A DNA stretch of 64,000 bases from Megalobrama amblycephala (GCF_018812025.1 NC_063057.1:13936841-14000840); one strand, 5' to 3'; numbered from the stretch's first letter, positions 45,980 through 57,562 are shown. Notes: generated by a model from the sequence alone, not told the origin. Numbers and translations: made by a program.

Positions 45980-47843
45980 CTTAATATATATTTTAAGTAT
46001 ACTTGAAGTACTTTTTCTATGCATATTCCTTAAACTGTGCATTTCCAGGTGTAAATTAGATTTAAATCCCAGTGTCTTCAACTTTTCAACCTCATTGTCC
46101 AGTTTCATTTCATCAGTTTATCAGAACTGAAGAAATACATTTTATTAGTTCATCAGAAAAACTGATTGAGCATCATGAAAGCTGAACAGATGTCTGTGTA
46201 AATCATTTTTTAAATTATTCTTACACATATATTGTCACAATGACTTGAAATATACTGAGAATATTCAGCTTTACTCCCAGACTTCAAAGAAACTTCAGCG
46301 ATGGATGTTTGACGTCACCACAGCTACATCGGTGAAACTTCACACAATACCTTCAGAATTTCCTCCACTTCTTTCACTGAAATCTGTAAATAAGCTATTT
46401 TAAAACTATTGTTATTTCTGTTTTTTGGGTAAAGACTGCTTCAGAGTGACTCGCGTCCAGAGCAGATAAAAATTCAATAAGAGCGCGGTGGAGGACGTGG
46501 TGTAATTACCATTAGTTCTGTGCAGAAGCCGTAATGGAGTGTTTTATCATGGTGGGACAGCTTCAGCATTGTTCATTATTTAGTGTTTGCTGAGCTGATG
46601 GGACCGTCGCCGACGGAAACCCTTATCTCTGTAACCCCCCCTTAAATTGGATTTTATATTATGGAGCCAGTCAGGTATGAACAAGTCATTTTCTCCTGTC
46701 TTGTCTTGCAGACTAAAACACGTTTGCCAGTGTAATGTGGGGGAGATTAAACAGCGTCTCACCACCAGAGACTGAGCTTTGAAGTGGATCGAGTGAAGAG
46801 AGTTCCTAGAGAGGGAGAGTGAGAGAAAGAGCTCTTTGCCCTTGTCTTTCTAAAACGAAGGCCCACCGCGCTCAGGAAGAGACATCCTTCATGCACCTAT
46901 GACCACCCTGATGTGGCGTTTGTGTGCACTAGAAGTATTCCACAAAGAATGTCCGGCAGTTTGTCGGAGGACAATGAGACCTTGTCCTTGTCACAATGAG
47001 TTTAATCCGTAGCATAGCTCAATCTCCGTCCCTCCAACCTCTGCTAAAACAAACACTCAGACCTCTGCGATAAGATGCGTGTGATAACCCTGCTCTTTAG
47101 CGTCATGGTGTTGAATCTTAATGTAATCTAAATTTGATTTGGCACTAGGACACATTCTTCAGTCTTGCGCCCACTGTTTGGGTAGAAATCGATGGGCTTT
47201 GATTGGTCATGAAGACAGGAAGAGAGTTTGTGTTTCATCACCCATAGGGGATCTTTTTAATAACATAAAATTTTCCTTAAATGTAACTGCGCCCAGAGCC
47301 TTGTTTCCTCAGGACAGATGCGTTTTTGTATGATCTCCCCTGTGTGGTTTTTCTTAACACTGTTGATTTTACAGAATTATTACAGAAGCTGTTTACATCC
47401 AAATTGAGAATTTGATTTACAGTATGTGAATGCTGTAAATTAAAATCTGACTATCACATCAACAGTTGGTAAATAATGCAGCATTTCCATTCCATGTCCA
47501 AGAAAAATTTGCAGTTTAGAGCTTGCAGATACGCGATCAGGAATAGATGCCTTATGTCTTGAGCAACAACGTGTCAGACACTTCTTAGGTAATAACAACC
47601 ATTTTGATGACAGGCTTTTGCTCTGGCATTTCAGAATGAGTTTGAGATGCTATGAGATGATACTGATCCAATGATTTTCTTTTCTGAATGAATTTGTTTG
47701 GTCACATTTTTACATTTTTAATGCATATTTCACATAAAAATTACAATTAAATTATGTGGATGAAAACCCAGCTACAGTCAGATAGATGCTCTCACTAACA
47801 TCACTCCCCTCATTCAGTATTATACTCCCTTCTTCAGTATTAA

Positions 47844-48474
47844 AGGGGAACTATTATGCAAAATTCCCTTTTATAAGGTGTTTCAACACAGATGTGTTTC
47901 CACAGTGTGTGTAAACAACCAGCCAATAATGGTAAAAATCCACCCACTTTTTTACATATAATCCCCATAAATCATAAACAGTCTCTCCAAATGAGCAGTT
48001 CCAGATTTCCCCCTACTCTTACTGTATATTATGCACTTTAATACACAAATCTAACATACACAAATGTGATTTCTTTCCCCTCTGTTTACGTTCACAGACA
48101 TAACTGACTGTTTATGTGAACTTTGTGTGTTTTGACATAACCTTGTGTGTATTTGACAGTTTAAGTACAATAAGACATTTAAGAGAAATGTCTGACAGCC
48201 AGCTGTGTGCGCTCAGAAAGCCATATATCAGAAGTTTAAAATGTTATGGCTTTAAAACACGAGTTATACAGGCTCCACCCTCTTCTGGAAAGTGACCTTG
48301 CATTTAAAGATGCATGCACAAAAACAGCATCTTTTTCCTTCCACTCAAAAATGGGCATTACAACATAGTATAATAGATTTTCTGAGGAGTATTTTGAGCT
48401 GAAACTTCACAGACATTCTGGGGACACCCGAAACTTATATTAGATCTTGTAAAAAGGGGCATAATAGGTCCCCT
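47844..48474. mobile_element. TTAA-flanked MITE, second type
   Basis: A 631-bp element with TTAA at 47840-47843 and 48475-48478 and inverted ends AGGGGAACTATTATGC and GCATAATAGGTCCCCT. No coding frame. Its right subterminal part, GTATTTTGAGCTGAAACTTC and the following ACAGACATTC and GGGGACACC segments, closely matches the right subterminal part of the ~0.95-kb MITE family although the termini differ. The pair TTTGCATTTAAAG and CTCTTCTGGAAAG resembles the element at about 30800-31265. Confidence 0.75.
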
Positions 48475-48819
48475 TTAAATGTAGATAAAAAACGTGGGTC
48501 AAACCTGTGAATAGTATCCACAGGTGCAGGAAGCCCCTGCAGAGATATGAGAAAGAGATCATTCGTAGAGTGTTCAATAGGGAAAACTGCACCCGTCACT
48601 ATACAGGCTGATGGTAACCTTGCTCTTTAAGTTAAAAGAGTCAACCACCTTAATGATAGAGGCATTGCCCGTTTGTTTTTAATTTACATTCATTTTATGA
48701 TCACATTCTCCTTAGATTTATTTCTGATTCCATACACATAATATTGACAAACTAGGCTGGCCCGTGTGGTCCAATCCAACAGACAAGCTACTGTAGCTCA
48801 AATTGCTTAAGAAGTACCC

Positions 48820-49434
48820 ATGCTGACCCCTGTCCATCACCGAAAGCGGCAACAGTGGGCACGTGATCATCAGAACTGGACCACAGAGCAATGGAAGAAG
48901 GTGGCCTGGTCAGATGAATCACATTTTCTTTTACATCACATGGATGGCCGGGTGCGTGTGTGTCCCTTACCTGGGCAACACATGACACCAGGTTGCACTA
49001 TGGGAAGAAGGCAAGCCTGTGGAGGCAGTGTGATGGTTTGGGCAATGTTCTGCTGGGAAACCTTGGGTCCTGCCATCCATGTGGATGTTACTTTGACACG
49101 TACCATCTACCTAAGCATTGTTGCAGACCATGTACACTCTTTCATTGAAACGGTATTCCCTGGTGGCTGTGGCTTCTTTCAGCAGGATAATGTGCCCTGC
49201 CACAAAGCAAAAATGGTTCAGGAATGGTTTGAGGAGCACAGCAACAAGTTTGAGGTGTTGACTTGGCCTCCAGATCTCAGTCCAATCGAGCATCTGTGGG
49301 ATGTGCTGAACAAACAAGTCTGATCCATGGTGGCCCCACCTCGCAGCTTACATGACTTAAAGGATCTGCTTTTAACATCTTGGTGCCAGATACCACAGCA
49401 CACCTTTAGGGGTCTAGTGGAGTCCATGCCTTGA
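48820..49434 (+). pseudogene. Tc1-like transposase pseudogene, second lineage
   Basis: A partial DDE transposase. The frame 48820-49323 contains KKVAWSDESHF (first Asp), GGSVMVWAMFCWETLGPAI, FFQQDNVPCHKAKMVQEW (second Asp) and LSPIEHLWDVLNKQV (Glu). A TGA at 49321 interrupts the frame, which then continues as SMVAPPRSLHDLKDLL and SWCQIPQHTFRGLVESMP to a TGA near 49432. The N-terminal DNA-binding domain is not recognisable upstream, so the copy is truncated. The element's 3' end appears near 49520 (GTGGTCATAAGGTTATGCC). It belongs to a different Tc1 lineage from the one at 39263. Confidence 0.8.
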
Positions 49435-51306
49435 CGGGTCAGGGCTGTTTTGGTAGCAAAAGGGGGACCAACACAATATTTGGACGTGGTCATAAGGTTA
49501 TGCCTGATTGGTTCATATTTGTGTTTTCAATCTTTCTCTATTCATGTAAATAGAAGCCATACCCGCATGACTAGAAAATAGCTGCCCAAGATGGCTGCCA
49601 AGTGAACTGGCTTTCCTTAAAGGTACTTTGGCCCCAGGTTGAGTTTTATCTCAGGAGTTGTCTTCTGACCATTACCCTCCTGCCTTTGAGCTAGACCTTT
49701 AACCACCTTATACCTACCTAGGCTTGACAGAAAAAACACAAAACTGATGTCAAAACAACTCTCTTCCTTTAACATGCTTCCTAGCTCTCGGGAGATTCAG
49801 CACTCTCATATCGCTGAGCAGACTCAGAGCTTTGAGCTTTTATAGCCTTTAGTGCCAAAGAATGAGTAAGTCTTGGGTCAAGTGATCTGTTCATTTTTGG
49901 AGTTTTTTAAAGTACCTTTATCGCCGACAGTAAAGGTCTGCTTTCCATCTATTAGCATAATGTGTGTGGATACACACAGACACGCTTTAATTTCTGGAAT
50001 AGCTTTTACCGAAGACACCTACTCATTTTTCTGTACTTTCTCACCCTCTCAAGTTCTGTCCTGAAGGCTTAGCCAGCGAGTCATAGTGCTGACGCAGTGA
50101 GGTCAAAGGTCGTCAGCAGACAGAGCTTGGCTCTCCCCATGCAGATGTCACTGCTGTTACTGCAGCCGAATAATTAACGCTCTCAGCCAATCACATGCAT
50201 CATTCATGAGGCTTCTGTCTCTCGTTTTATCTCTCTTCTTCTCCCTCTCCCTCTGCTGCTGCAGAGGTCAGATATCTTGTTTATTAGAGCGCTGTGTTTA
50301 ACAGCCAGTGGGAGGTGTGCGGCGAGATGATGCAGTTTTTCAACAGCAGTTTTTGGGCAGAGCTGCTGTGCTTAAACTTCACCCTGACAGGCAGTGGAGA
50401 AGGGTATCAGCGAATGATTGATCTCCAGTCTCTTCTTCTCTCTCTGTCTTTACGAGTGCCACCCTCTCACAGATGGCATCGAACAGACGCTTAGGCGAGA
50501 TAGGATTTGAAAATAATTGGATGAGCCCAACTCACTCACATGGCACACATCTACGCAAGCGCGCAGCCACCGATAAAAGAAATAAAGGAAGACAGAAGAC
50601 GACATTCAGTGGTCTGTTTGTGACTCGAAATTGGCGGCCCCATGTGGCGCGACCTTGATCACACCATCGCGGCGGGTTGAGCTCAGAGGCGATGGACAGC
50701 AGGCCCCATCTCTCTCTCGCACCCCCAGTGGGGGTCTGGGGCAGGGGGTCCTGGCACACATAGACTTTAAACAGAGCAGTCCTGCTTTGCCACATGCCGC
50801 TGCACTCACTCGTTCACCGACAGTTGGTATGTGTATACATGAGCACACTTGTGTTAACAAACACACAACTTGACAACTGGCTCAACACATGGATGGAATT
50901 CAGACTAACTGCATAATCCAAATGTGCAGGTTAATTGGCGTGTAGTATCGGCTTCCATTGGATTTGCAGTACACTCTGAATGTCTGGATCATGCTGTTCA
51001 TGAAAGGCTCAGTTCCAAATTCACTAAAATGATGAACTGCCTTAAATAAACAGCATTTTTTCGATTGCACCCAACTGGTAAAACAGCTTTACTTTGGCTG
51101 GCTCTGCAAAAGCAGATAATGATTAAAAGCTTCATAGGGGAATATGAAATAGTTTGTGTTAGCTTTGAAAATATTATTGAATATTCTTAAATATAATACC
51201 TATTATAAATAGTATATATACAAAAATGTATGTATATATGTAAATTTAGGTATATATCATTATTAAAAAATAGATTATATTAAATAACACATATAACACT
51301 ATAGAG

Positions 51307-51345
51307 CAGTGGTCGGCAATAGGCGGCCCGCGGGCCAAAACTGGA
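51307..51345. mobile_element. hAT-like terminus, fragment
   Basis: CAGTGGTCGGCAATAGGCGG followed by CCCGCGGGCC has the hAT-type CAGTGGT start and a GC palindrome. No matching right end was found nearby, so it is probably a truncated element. Confidence 0.4.
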
Positions 51346-52554
51346 AATAGATCTTTATCTCATGGTGCCGTTTAATATTACCACCGTGTCCAAACCAGAC
51401 GCGACGCCGCATCCAGTGTATAGTCAATGTCACTGATTATAATGGTTTCTATTATCTATCTTTTGGTTAAACCACATATAACCTTGAATAAATGCCTCTA
51501 CATGTTCAACTTTGGTTATGAGGTGCACAAGAACCAATGTCATTTGGCATCATAAGCATCAAACCTGTATGTATGAAAAAGAGCACTATGATCATTCTTT
51601 AAAACATCTCCTTTTGTGTTCAACAAAAGAAATAATGTCATACAGGTTTAAAATGATAGGAGGGTGAGTAAATGATGGTTGAACTAAATTTGTACTATAG
51701 GTGAGCTCATCTTTTTAAATGTAATTATAGGATGGCAAAATGTAATTGCTTACTTGGTGCTCCCTGCCAAATTAAACCTAAAATGGACTGTTTTCTTTTT
51801 ACACTGGCCTGACAGTTCTGTTATCCGCAGGACGTCACATCAGGGGAATTTTCTGCGCTCTCTGGAATTACAGATCAGTCCTTGGTGGCCCAGTGCCTCT
51901 AATCTACCACCTGGTCATCTCTGCTGTGTTTGTACTTCTTGTCTTCAAGCATTTTTAATCATTCCAAGCCAAACATACGCTTATCTCCCACAAACCTTTT
52001 TCCTGCTAAGAGTTATAGAAAGACCGTAATTAACTACCAAATGTCTTTTGACTCTGGTCTGTGTATATATGTTTAATTGCTCAATGGCAGTGCCCATTTT
52101 CCTGAACAAACACAAGGGACCCAGGGCCATGTGAGCAAACTGGCATCCATCATCACAGCAAACACGTCCACACACACACATACTTCTTCTCTGCACACAG
52201 TTATATGTGTGTGTGCGAATGTGACCTTCAGAAGTGCAGACATGCCGCAGAGAGTTACAGGAAGTCAGTGTCCATCGCCATCTCTCGTGCCTCATTGATC
52301 GCCTAGTGTCATGCACACACACTTTTCTGTTTGATAGCCGGCTGTATGTGTGTTTGCGTATCATTGATTACACTGTAAAAAAAAATTTGGAGTACATTTT
52401 AGAAGAAAATACTATTTCAGTCTTTTTACTTCAAAATGTAATGTTTAATTCAATGTTACTTGCCATCTCTTTGTAATTATTTGTAAATCCTACACCATTT
52501 TTTGTTTTCTCACTGAAGGGTTCTTTAAGGGTCCAAATATGGTTCTTCTGCGAT

Positions 52555-52650
52555 AATCGTAGCCAAAAGTATGTGGATACCCAAACACCACACCTGTGCT
52601 TGTTAAACTTGTTGGCATTGCTTATTAGGAAGTCTGGGATGTCTTTCCAC
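52555..52650. repeat. Tc1-like element fragment
   Basis: AGCCAAAAGTATGTGGATAC and the next 70 bases resemble the end of another fish Tc1-like family. It is truncated and lies 100-190 bp before the exon E acceptor. Confidence 0.4.
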
Positions 52651-52747
52651 TTGTTGGTATATTGGCTTTAAATGTTTTTCTGTTTTCTGTTTCTGTTGTT
52701 TTATTGCTCAGACTATCTTTTTTTTTTCTTTTTTTTTTTCTTTCTAG

Positions 52748-52889
52748 GTCTGTCCCCAGGCTCAGATGCTCAAGTGAATGCCGAGAATGTTCGCAGTCGA
52801 GAACAGATTCTCCAGACGTTGACTGACCTCTCCAGATCCTTCCAGGACATTGCTGACCGCTGCCTGCTGGTGCTGCATCTGGAAGTCAG
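52748..52889 (+). CDS. exoc4: EXOC4/SEC8 internal exon E (probably exon 15)
   Basis: The acceptor TTTCTAG ends at 52747, after a pyrimidine-rich stretch of about 70 bases with long T runs, and the donor GTAGGT starts at 52890. Two bases (GT) complete the Ser codon from exon D. Then 46 codons run [46 protein letters not shown], followed by AG of a split Arg (phase 2). The second half, [18 protein letters not shown], is near-identical to EXOC4 as I remember it. The first 20 residues ([20 protein letters not shown]) look like the variable linker of the protein and are the least conserved part seen here. The upstream intron is 8.1 kb. Confidence 0.94.
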
Positions 52890-53639
52890 GTAGGTCCCAC
52901 CTTTTCATTTTAATCTGAGAAGACTCCAAACATAAATCTTAAGGTATCTTCACACACATAGTGACGTAAACGCTGCAGATTTGCCGCCTGAATCTACACA
53001 GCTAGAACTATCATCTCCATAAGTGTTAAATGGCTTGTATTTTTAGGTCTTCCTAAGAGTCTGCCTGGCCCGAAAGATCACCAATGGGTCATTCGCTCTC
53101 CATACCCTCCTCCACAGGCACTCCCTCCCACTCCCCCGATTATTCTCTGATATCATTTAGCTTATGTGATCCTGTTTATGATTTGGAAACAATAACTCGC
53201 GGCTCCCATGCTACGCGTTATTGACTTTTTCCATCAAGCAAATTTCCCTTGACAGTGCTTGAGGGTAAATTAAGCCATAAGAGAAGGTACGAAGAAGAGG
53301 ATGCAGGCTTTATGGTTTGGTAGCAGGCGTCTACGCTTAAAGCTTTTCTAATGCTGAATGAGGGAGGTTTATTGCAGGTCTGTTGGAGGCCATTATGGAA
53401 ATCTCTCCATCTCAAATTCTCTCTCTATTTCTGTGTCGGAAACACTCTTTATCTGTGCACCTATACGCAGGTGTATTAGGCCATGAACACTTCACAGATT
53501 GTACCCACAAACACACTTGGACCTGCTCACAGGACATTCCATCATCCCAGTTCATTCAGCCTTTATAGTGTGAAGCTGTGGAATAAGATATTCACCACTA
53601 GCATCTGGCGTTTCTCTGGGGACTGATGACAGTCTAGAG

Positions 53640-53715
53640 CAGTGGTCAGGAACCTATGGCTCGCGAGCCACTCCTGGCTCTTTGACAAAAATCATGTGGC
53701 TCACCAGGTCTCACC
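53640..53715. mobile_element. hAT-like terminus
   Basis: CAGTGGTCAGGAACCTATGG followed by CTCGCGAGCCA matches the terminal pattern of hAT-type elements (CAGTGGT...). The partner end was not identified, so the right boundary is unknown and the element may extend several hundred bases. Confidence 0.45.
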
Positions 53716-55126
53716 CTTTACCAACAATTACTAGAGATCAGCAATTCCTTTGTTGTAGAGCCTACCGAAGTTGATGAAAAGTTTATAATAATAATATATT
53801 TCAGGTTTACCGCCCAAAGTGCGTGTCACGATAGGCATCTATGAAAAAAACACTTACATTTCTACGGTAACCTAGAGCTTCAGATTCAAGCGGCTATGCC
53901 GCTTGTTTGTGGTAATGGCGAAATGAAAGATTTTTTGAACAGCAGCGAAAATTTAAAAGTATGTAAAATAGTGACTGGACTGAAACATGTCTTTTTATTG
54001 AAACTGGTGCTCTGCTGTGCCAAGAGACATTTCGAAACAATGCACCGGTTACTTTTTGCCGCATAGACCTTTATGTCCTAAAATGTGTCGTATTTATATC
54101 TGTATGATAATCCGTGCAGCTTTCAGTGGGCAGGACTGTTATTATCGTTATTAATAAAGAAACATGAATGAATTAAAAAGTAAAGAGCGGGACATGCTTG
54201 ATATAAAAAAAGGAAACAGACAAGCACAGTAGCCTTGGTCAGTAGTAGCCAGAAACACATTTGTGACCAGTCAGGAAAAGTAGGGACACAAGTCGGTTCT
54301 GGGGCATTTTGAGTTATTCACAGATTCTGAAAGTGTAGTCTCCAAGCTTTCCAACGATGTGAAATCTGATAATATTTGGAGAAGTTGTGGCCATTTGAAG
54401 GTAGGCACTCAAAAAAGCTCAAAGGGCAGAAAATGACCTAAAGATTTTGCAGTTCTCGCCTGTTCTCACCTGCTGGGAGTGACAATAGGGCTCATTTACA
54501 TCTCATTTAGATAAGCCATACCCCCTGTAAAGCTGCATGGTTGCATAGCAACGACAGACGCAACGGGAAAAATCGGACCGCATACTATTAATAATAAAGG
54601 ATAATGTGCATTGTAAATGTCAGTAATTTATCTTTTTTGACATTAGGACTTTTTTAACAGGATTCTGTGATAACCGTATAGTCCTGGTTTAGACCTCAGT
54701 TAGTGGTTAGACCTGGTTTGAGTCAAAGGATTAAAAAAATCCTGTACATTAAACTCTTCAATACTTTTACTTTTGACTTATAACGCACATTTTACGGCTA
54801 CGGATACTTTATACTTTTACTTACGTAGGAATTTAATCGGATACATTTACTATTACATTAGTAAATCCTTGTTAAGAAGTAGTAACTGGCTAAAATTATT
54901 AGCGTCACATTCAATTCAAGAATAGTAAGGTTTACATGAGCTAAGTCATTCACACCAGTCAATTCAAGCAGTTGAAGCGTTATTCAAATTAACATGCCAA
55001 CATTACCATCTAAAAGCCCATTTTAGTAATGGGGGTTTTTGGCAAGTGATACGATGCTAACGATTACAATTAAAACGACAGTCCTGAGCTAGCTAATAAC
55101 AATAGACACATGAGATAACGTGTAGC

Positions 55127-55453
55127 CTACGTGTTCTTAGAATGAACACAAAACGACAAACTTTGATGTCTATGGAAACTCACCCCATAAGAAACAGAAA
55201 AGATCTTGTTGCCTCCAATGAAATAAGTTGTTTGGGCACACTTTCTCTTTGTCGGGGTCTTCTTTGTGGATGTAACCATCTCCGAAGTTTGCACTATGCG
55301 TCTGTTTGCCTCTAAATGTCCAATAATTCGCATGTCCTGCCACTCTTTTTCCGCAGCTAAAGAATCCAGTCGTATGTTGTACTTCAAAACATTTTCGGTG
55401 TAACGGCCACGGTTCAGCTCGTCTGCGATATTCTTTGTGGCGTCCATCTTCAT
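55127..55453 (-). pseudogene. Unrecognised small ORF in repeat-rich DNA
   Basis: A 108-codon frame on the minus strand. The first half is hydrophilic and helix-like (DELNRGRYTENVLKYNIR, EKEWQDMRIIGHLEANRR). I do not recognise the family. It lies 260 bp downstream, in its own direction, of the SANT-like remnant, so the two may derive from the same element. Whether it was ever coding is unclear. Confidence 0.25.
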
Positions 55454-55712
55454 TAAATTTTGATATCAGCTAGAGCCGGCCAGAACGCTGCATAAATAAG
55501 TAGACACGCTTCCCTTGGAGGGCAGCGGCAATAACAAAAGAAACAAAAGCCGGCGTATCCGATTCCAGTATGGAAATACAAACAGACAATGACACGCCCC
55601 TACTGCGAGATAGAATCTCTGAAAAACAAGCCGATTTCAACCTCAAAATCTACGCTTTTAAATAAACCAATAGTGCTATCTAAAACACGGAGATGCTTCT
55701 TCATGATCTCAA

Positions 55713-56006
55713 CTAACAGATTCTGCAAAAAAACCAATTTTGAAAAAAAAAACGCTTCTTTCTTAGTTTGCTCAATAGTTGTGCTGCCGGCTTGTGTCCC
55801 TGGTTTCCGTGACGGGTCACATTTTTTTCCCCCAGACCTGTTGCTGTCTGCGTTTCCATCGTGGTCAAAAGTGCCATGAAGATTAGTACGGTGACGTAGG
55901 ATTGTGTGCGACTTTCCAGATCCAGCTGGATTTCGCCCTCCGCATATAAGCTTAATAAAGCCTGAACCTCCTCGTCGGTCCATTGGTTGTAATTTTTAAA
56001 CTCCAT
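55713..56006 (-). pseudogene. MYB/SANT-like domain ORF remnant, probably from a DNA transposon
   Basis: From a Met at 56006 the minus strand reads MEFKNYNQWTDEEVQALLSL followed by YAEGEIQLDLES. The WTDEEV...LLSLYAE pattern is that of a MYB/SANT-like (trihelix-type) DNA-binding domain, as found in the accessory protein of Harbinger-type transposons and related genes. After about 40 residues the pattern is lost; a second frame (55600-55983) overlaps, so a frameshift is likely. There is no typical splice context and no transposase partner seen. It could also be a fragment of a host MYB-like gene, but the repeat-rich setting favours a mobile origin. Confidence 0.45.
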
Positions 56007-56614
56007 TGTTGATTCGAATAGCAAACAGCTTTTACTGCATGCACCGCAGCAGACTTTTAAAAGTGGTGGTTGAAATAAAATGCTGTCTGGAGTCAACCAA
56101 TCAAAATGCTGTGTGAACTGAACCAATCATCATGTTCAGCACCCAAGTCCCACCCCAGAATGTTCCGGAACTTTGAAAAAGTACCACCTTGTAAGCAGGG
56201 ACTTTCTGAGGGGGGGATTTTTACCCAGACCTTCATTTAGACCCTGGTCCCTGCAGTCGAAACACACCGAGTACCACCCCAAAGCCCCTAATTCCTGTGG
56301 GAAAGTTCCTGAGGTGAAAATGCGGCTATAGTAAATTAATGATGCTAAAATAACACTGACACAAACTCCCTTTTTAAAATAAATAGTGTGACAAAATATA
56401 CCAAATTTGAAAATAACTAGTTCACATGATCAAAGACATCTTAATTGAGGTTTTCCAGGAATGCTAGATGAAAAGACTGCTTGATGTGAAAAATATTCAT
56501 TTTGAGGTGAAATCCTGTGCGAGTTTAAATAAGTCATATCTCAAGCTTCAGGAAAGTTCTTATCTTACTCAACTTATGATTGTCATTCCGTGCCTGTCGT
56601 CTCTGCCCCATCAG

Positions 56615-56793
56615 GGTCCACTGTTTCCATTATCTGATCCCTCTGGCAAAACAAGGCAACTACGCCATCGTGGCTAATGCAGCCAGCATGGACTACGACC
56701 CCCTGGTGGTGAAGCTGAATAAGGACATCAGTGCCATAGAGGAAGTGATGGGAGCTGCCCTGCAGCAGCACAAGTTTCAGTATATCTTTGAGG
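56615..56793 (+). CDS. exoc4: EXOC4/SEC8 internal exon F (probably exon 16)
   Basis: The acceptor CATCAG ends at 56614 and the donor GTGAGTG starts at 56794. The first G completes the Arg codon from exon E, giving the join [17 protein letters not shown]. Then 59 codons follow with the motifs [37 protein letters not shown] and QHKFQYIFE, and one base opens a Gly codon (phase 1). This is the best conserved stretch in the window when compared with remembered vertebrate EXOC4. It is separated from exon G by an intron of only 80 bp, so the two exons are probably recognised together by intron definition, which is inference. Confidence 0.96.
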
Positions 56794-56873
56794 GTGAGTG
56801 ACCACTTGCCTCAACAGGAAGCTGATGCCTGAAGGAGTCTTTCTTTTCTGACTGTCTTCCTGTCTTGGTGCAG
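56794..56873 (+). other. exoc4: exoc4 intron F-G (80 bp, minimal)
   Basis: An 80-bp intron with a GTGAGTG donor and a TCTTGGTGCAG acceptor, phase 1. A pyrimidine-rich stretch (TCTTTCTTTTCTGACTGTC) lies about 15-35 bp before the acceptor, and CTGAC inside it is a plausible branch site. It is near the lower size limit common in teleosts and contrasts with the 17.3-kb and 8.1-kb introns of the same gene. Confidence 0.93.
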
Positions 56874-57033
56874 GTCTGGGTCACCTGATCTCCTGTATTC
56901 TGATAAATGGAGCTCAGTACTTCAAGCGCATCAGTGAGTCTGGCATCAAGAAGATGTGCAGAAATATCTTTGTCCTCCAGCAGAACCTGACCAACATCAC
57001 CATGTCACGCGAGGCTGATCTGGATTTCGCCAG
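56874..57033 (+). CDS. exoc4: EXOC4/SEC8 internal exon G (probably exon 17, penultimate coding)
   Basis: The acceptor GTGCAG ends at 56873 and the donor GTAGAA starts at 57034. Two bases complete the Gly codon. Then 52 codons run [52 protein letters not shown], followed by AG of a split Arg (phase 2). The segment [22 protein letters not shown] is diagnostic for EXOC4. The remaining C-terminus of the family (roughly 75-80 residues) is not found in the 7 kb downstream, so the last exon must lie beyond position 64000. The downstream intron is filled with Tc1-like and other mobile remnants. Confidence 0.96.
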
Positions 57034-57191
57034 GTAGAATACACACATATTCTCAGTAGGGATGTGCAAAACTTCATACTTTATATTTATACTTTACTGT
57101 ATAACCTTAAAATCATTTGTTGTTTAATTCAATTCACATTTATTTGTATAGCGTGTTTCACAATACATATAGAAAAAGGATCAGTTAAAAA

Positions 57192-57562
57192 TAGGGTGTA
57201 ACGGTACACAGAAGTCACGGTTTGGTACATACCTTAGTTTTGGGGTCACGGTTCGGTACGATTTCGGTACAATAAGAAAAATGGTCACACTTTAGTTTTA
57301 GTGTCCAATTCTCACTATTAACTCTAGTGCATCTAGAGGACTTGTTTTCAAGCGGTCATTCGCACATTCACTGTTGTTGTTCTGCTCTTTTTCCTGTTGT
57401 GGCGGTTAGCAAACACTGTTGCATTACCGCGTGCGCCCCCTTCCGGATTGGAGTGTGATTCGCCTGTGACTGACTGTATTTCGTCATCTAACTGCAAGAA
57501 ACTGAATCGTGACGTCTGTACCGTACGGTTCGGGATGAATACATGTACCGTTACACCCCTAG
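57192..57562. mobile_element. Non-autonomous TIR element (GGGTGTAACGGTAC ends)
   Basis: A 371-bp element: TAGGGTGTAACGGTACAC on the left and GTACCGTTACACCCCTAG on the right form inverted ends, with GGTTCGGTACGATTTCGGTA nested inside the left and CCGTACGGTTCGGGATG inside the right. No coding frame. It is a sequence type I know as abundant in cyprinids; the superfamily is not certain. Confidence 0.65.

Larger units (their letters stand above)
44652..52747 (+). other. exoc4: exoc4 intron D-E (8.1 kb)
   Basis: Phase-1 intron. It contains the inverted MITE copy 4, a pentanucleotide array, a second type of TTAA MITE (47844-48474), a Tc1-like pseudogene (48820-49434), a hAT-like end at 51307 and a Tc1-like fragment at 52555. 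45981-47835 and 49530-51300 contain no gene that I recognise. 50090-50830 is G+C-richer than the surroundings and may include conserved non-coding DNA, but this is only inferred from composition. Confidence 0.87.
52890..56614 (+). other. exoc4: exoc4 intron E-F (3.7 kb)
   Basis: Phase-2 intron, GTAGGT to ATCAG. 52890-53635 shows nothing beyond intronic sequence. From 53640 a hAT-like terminus is followed by dispersed-repeat-like DNA. 54240-54720 resembles a repeated cyprinid sequence (GGTTCTGGGGCATTTTGAG near 54296). 55100-56130 carries reading-frame remnants on the minus strand, including a MYB/SANT-like one. No host exon was seen. Confidence 0.87.
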
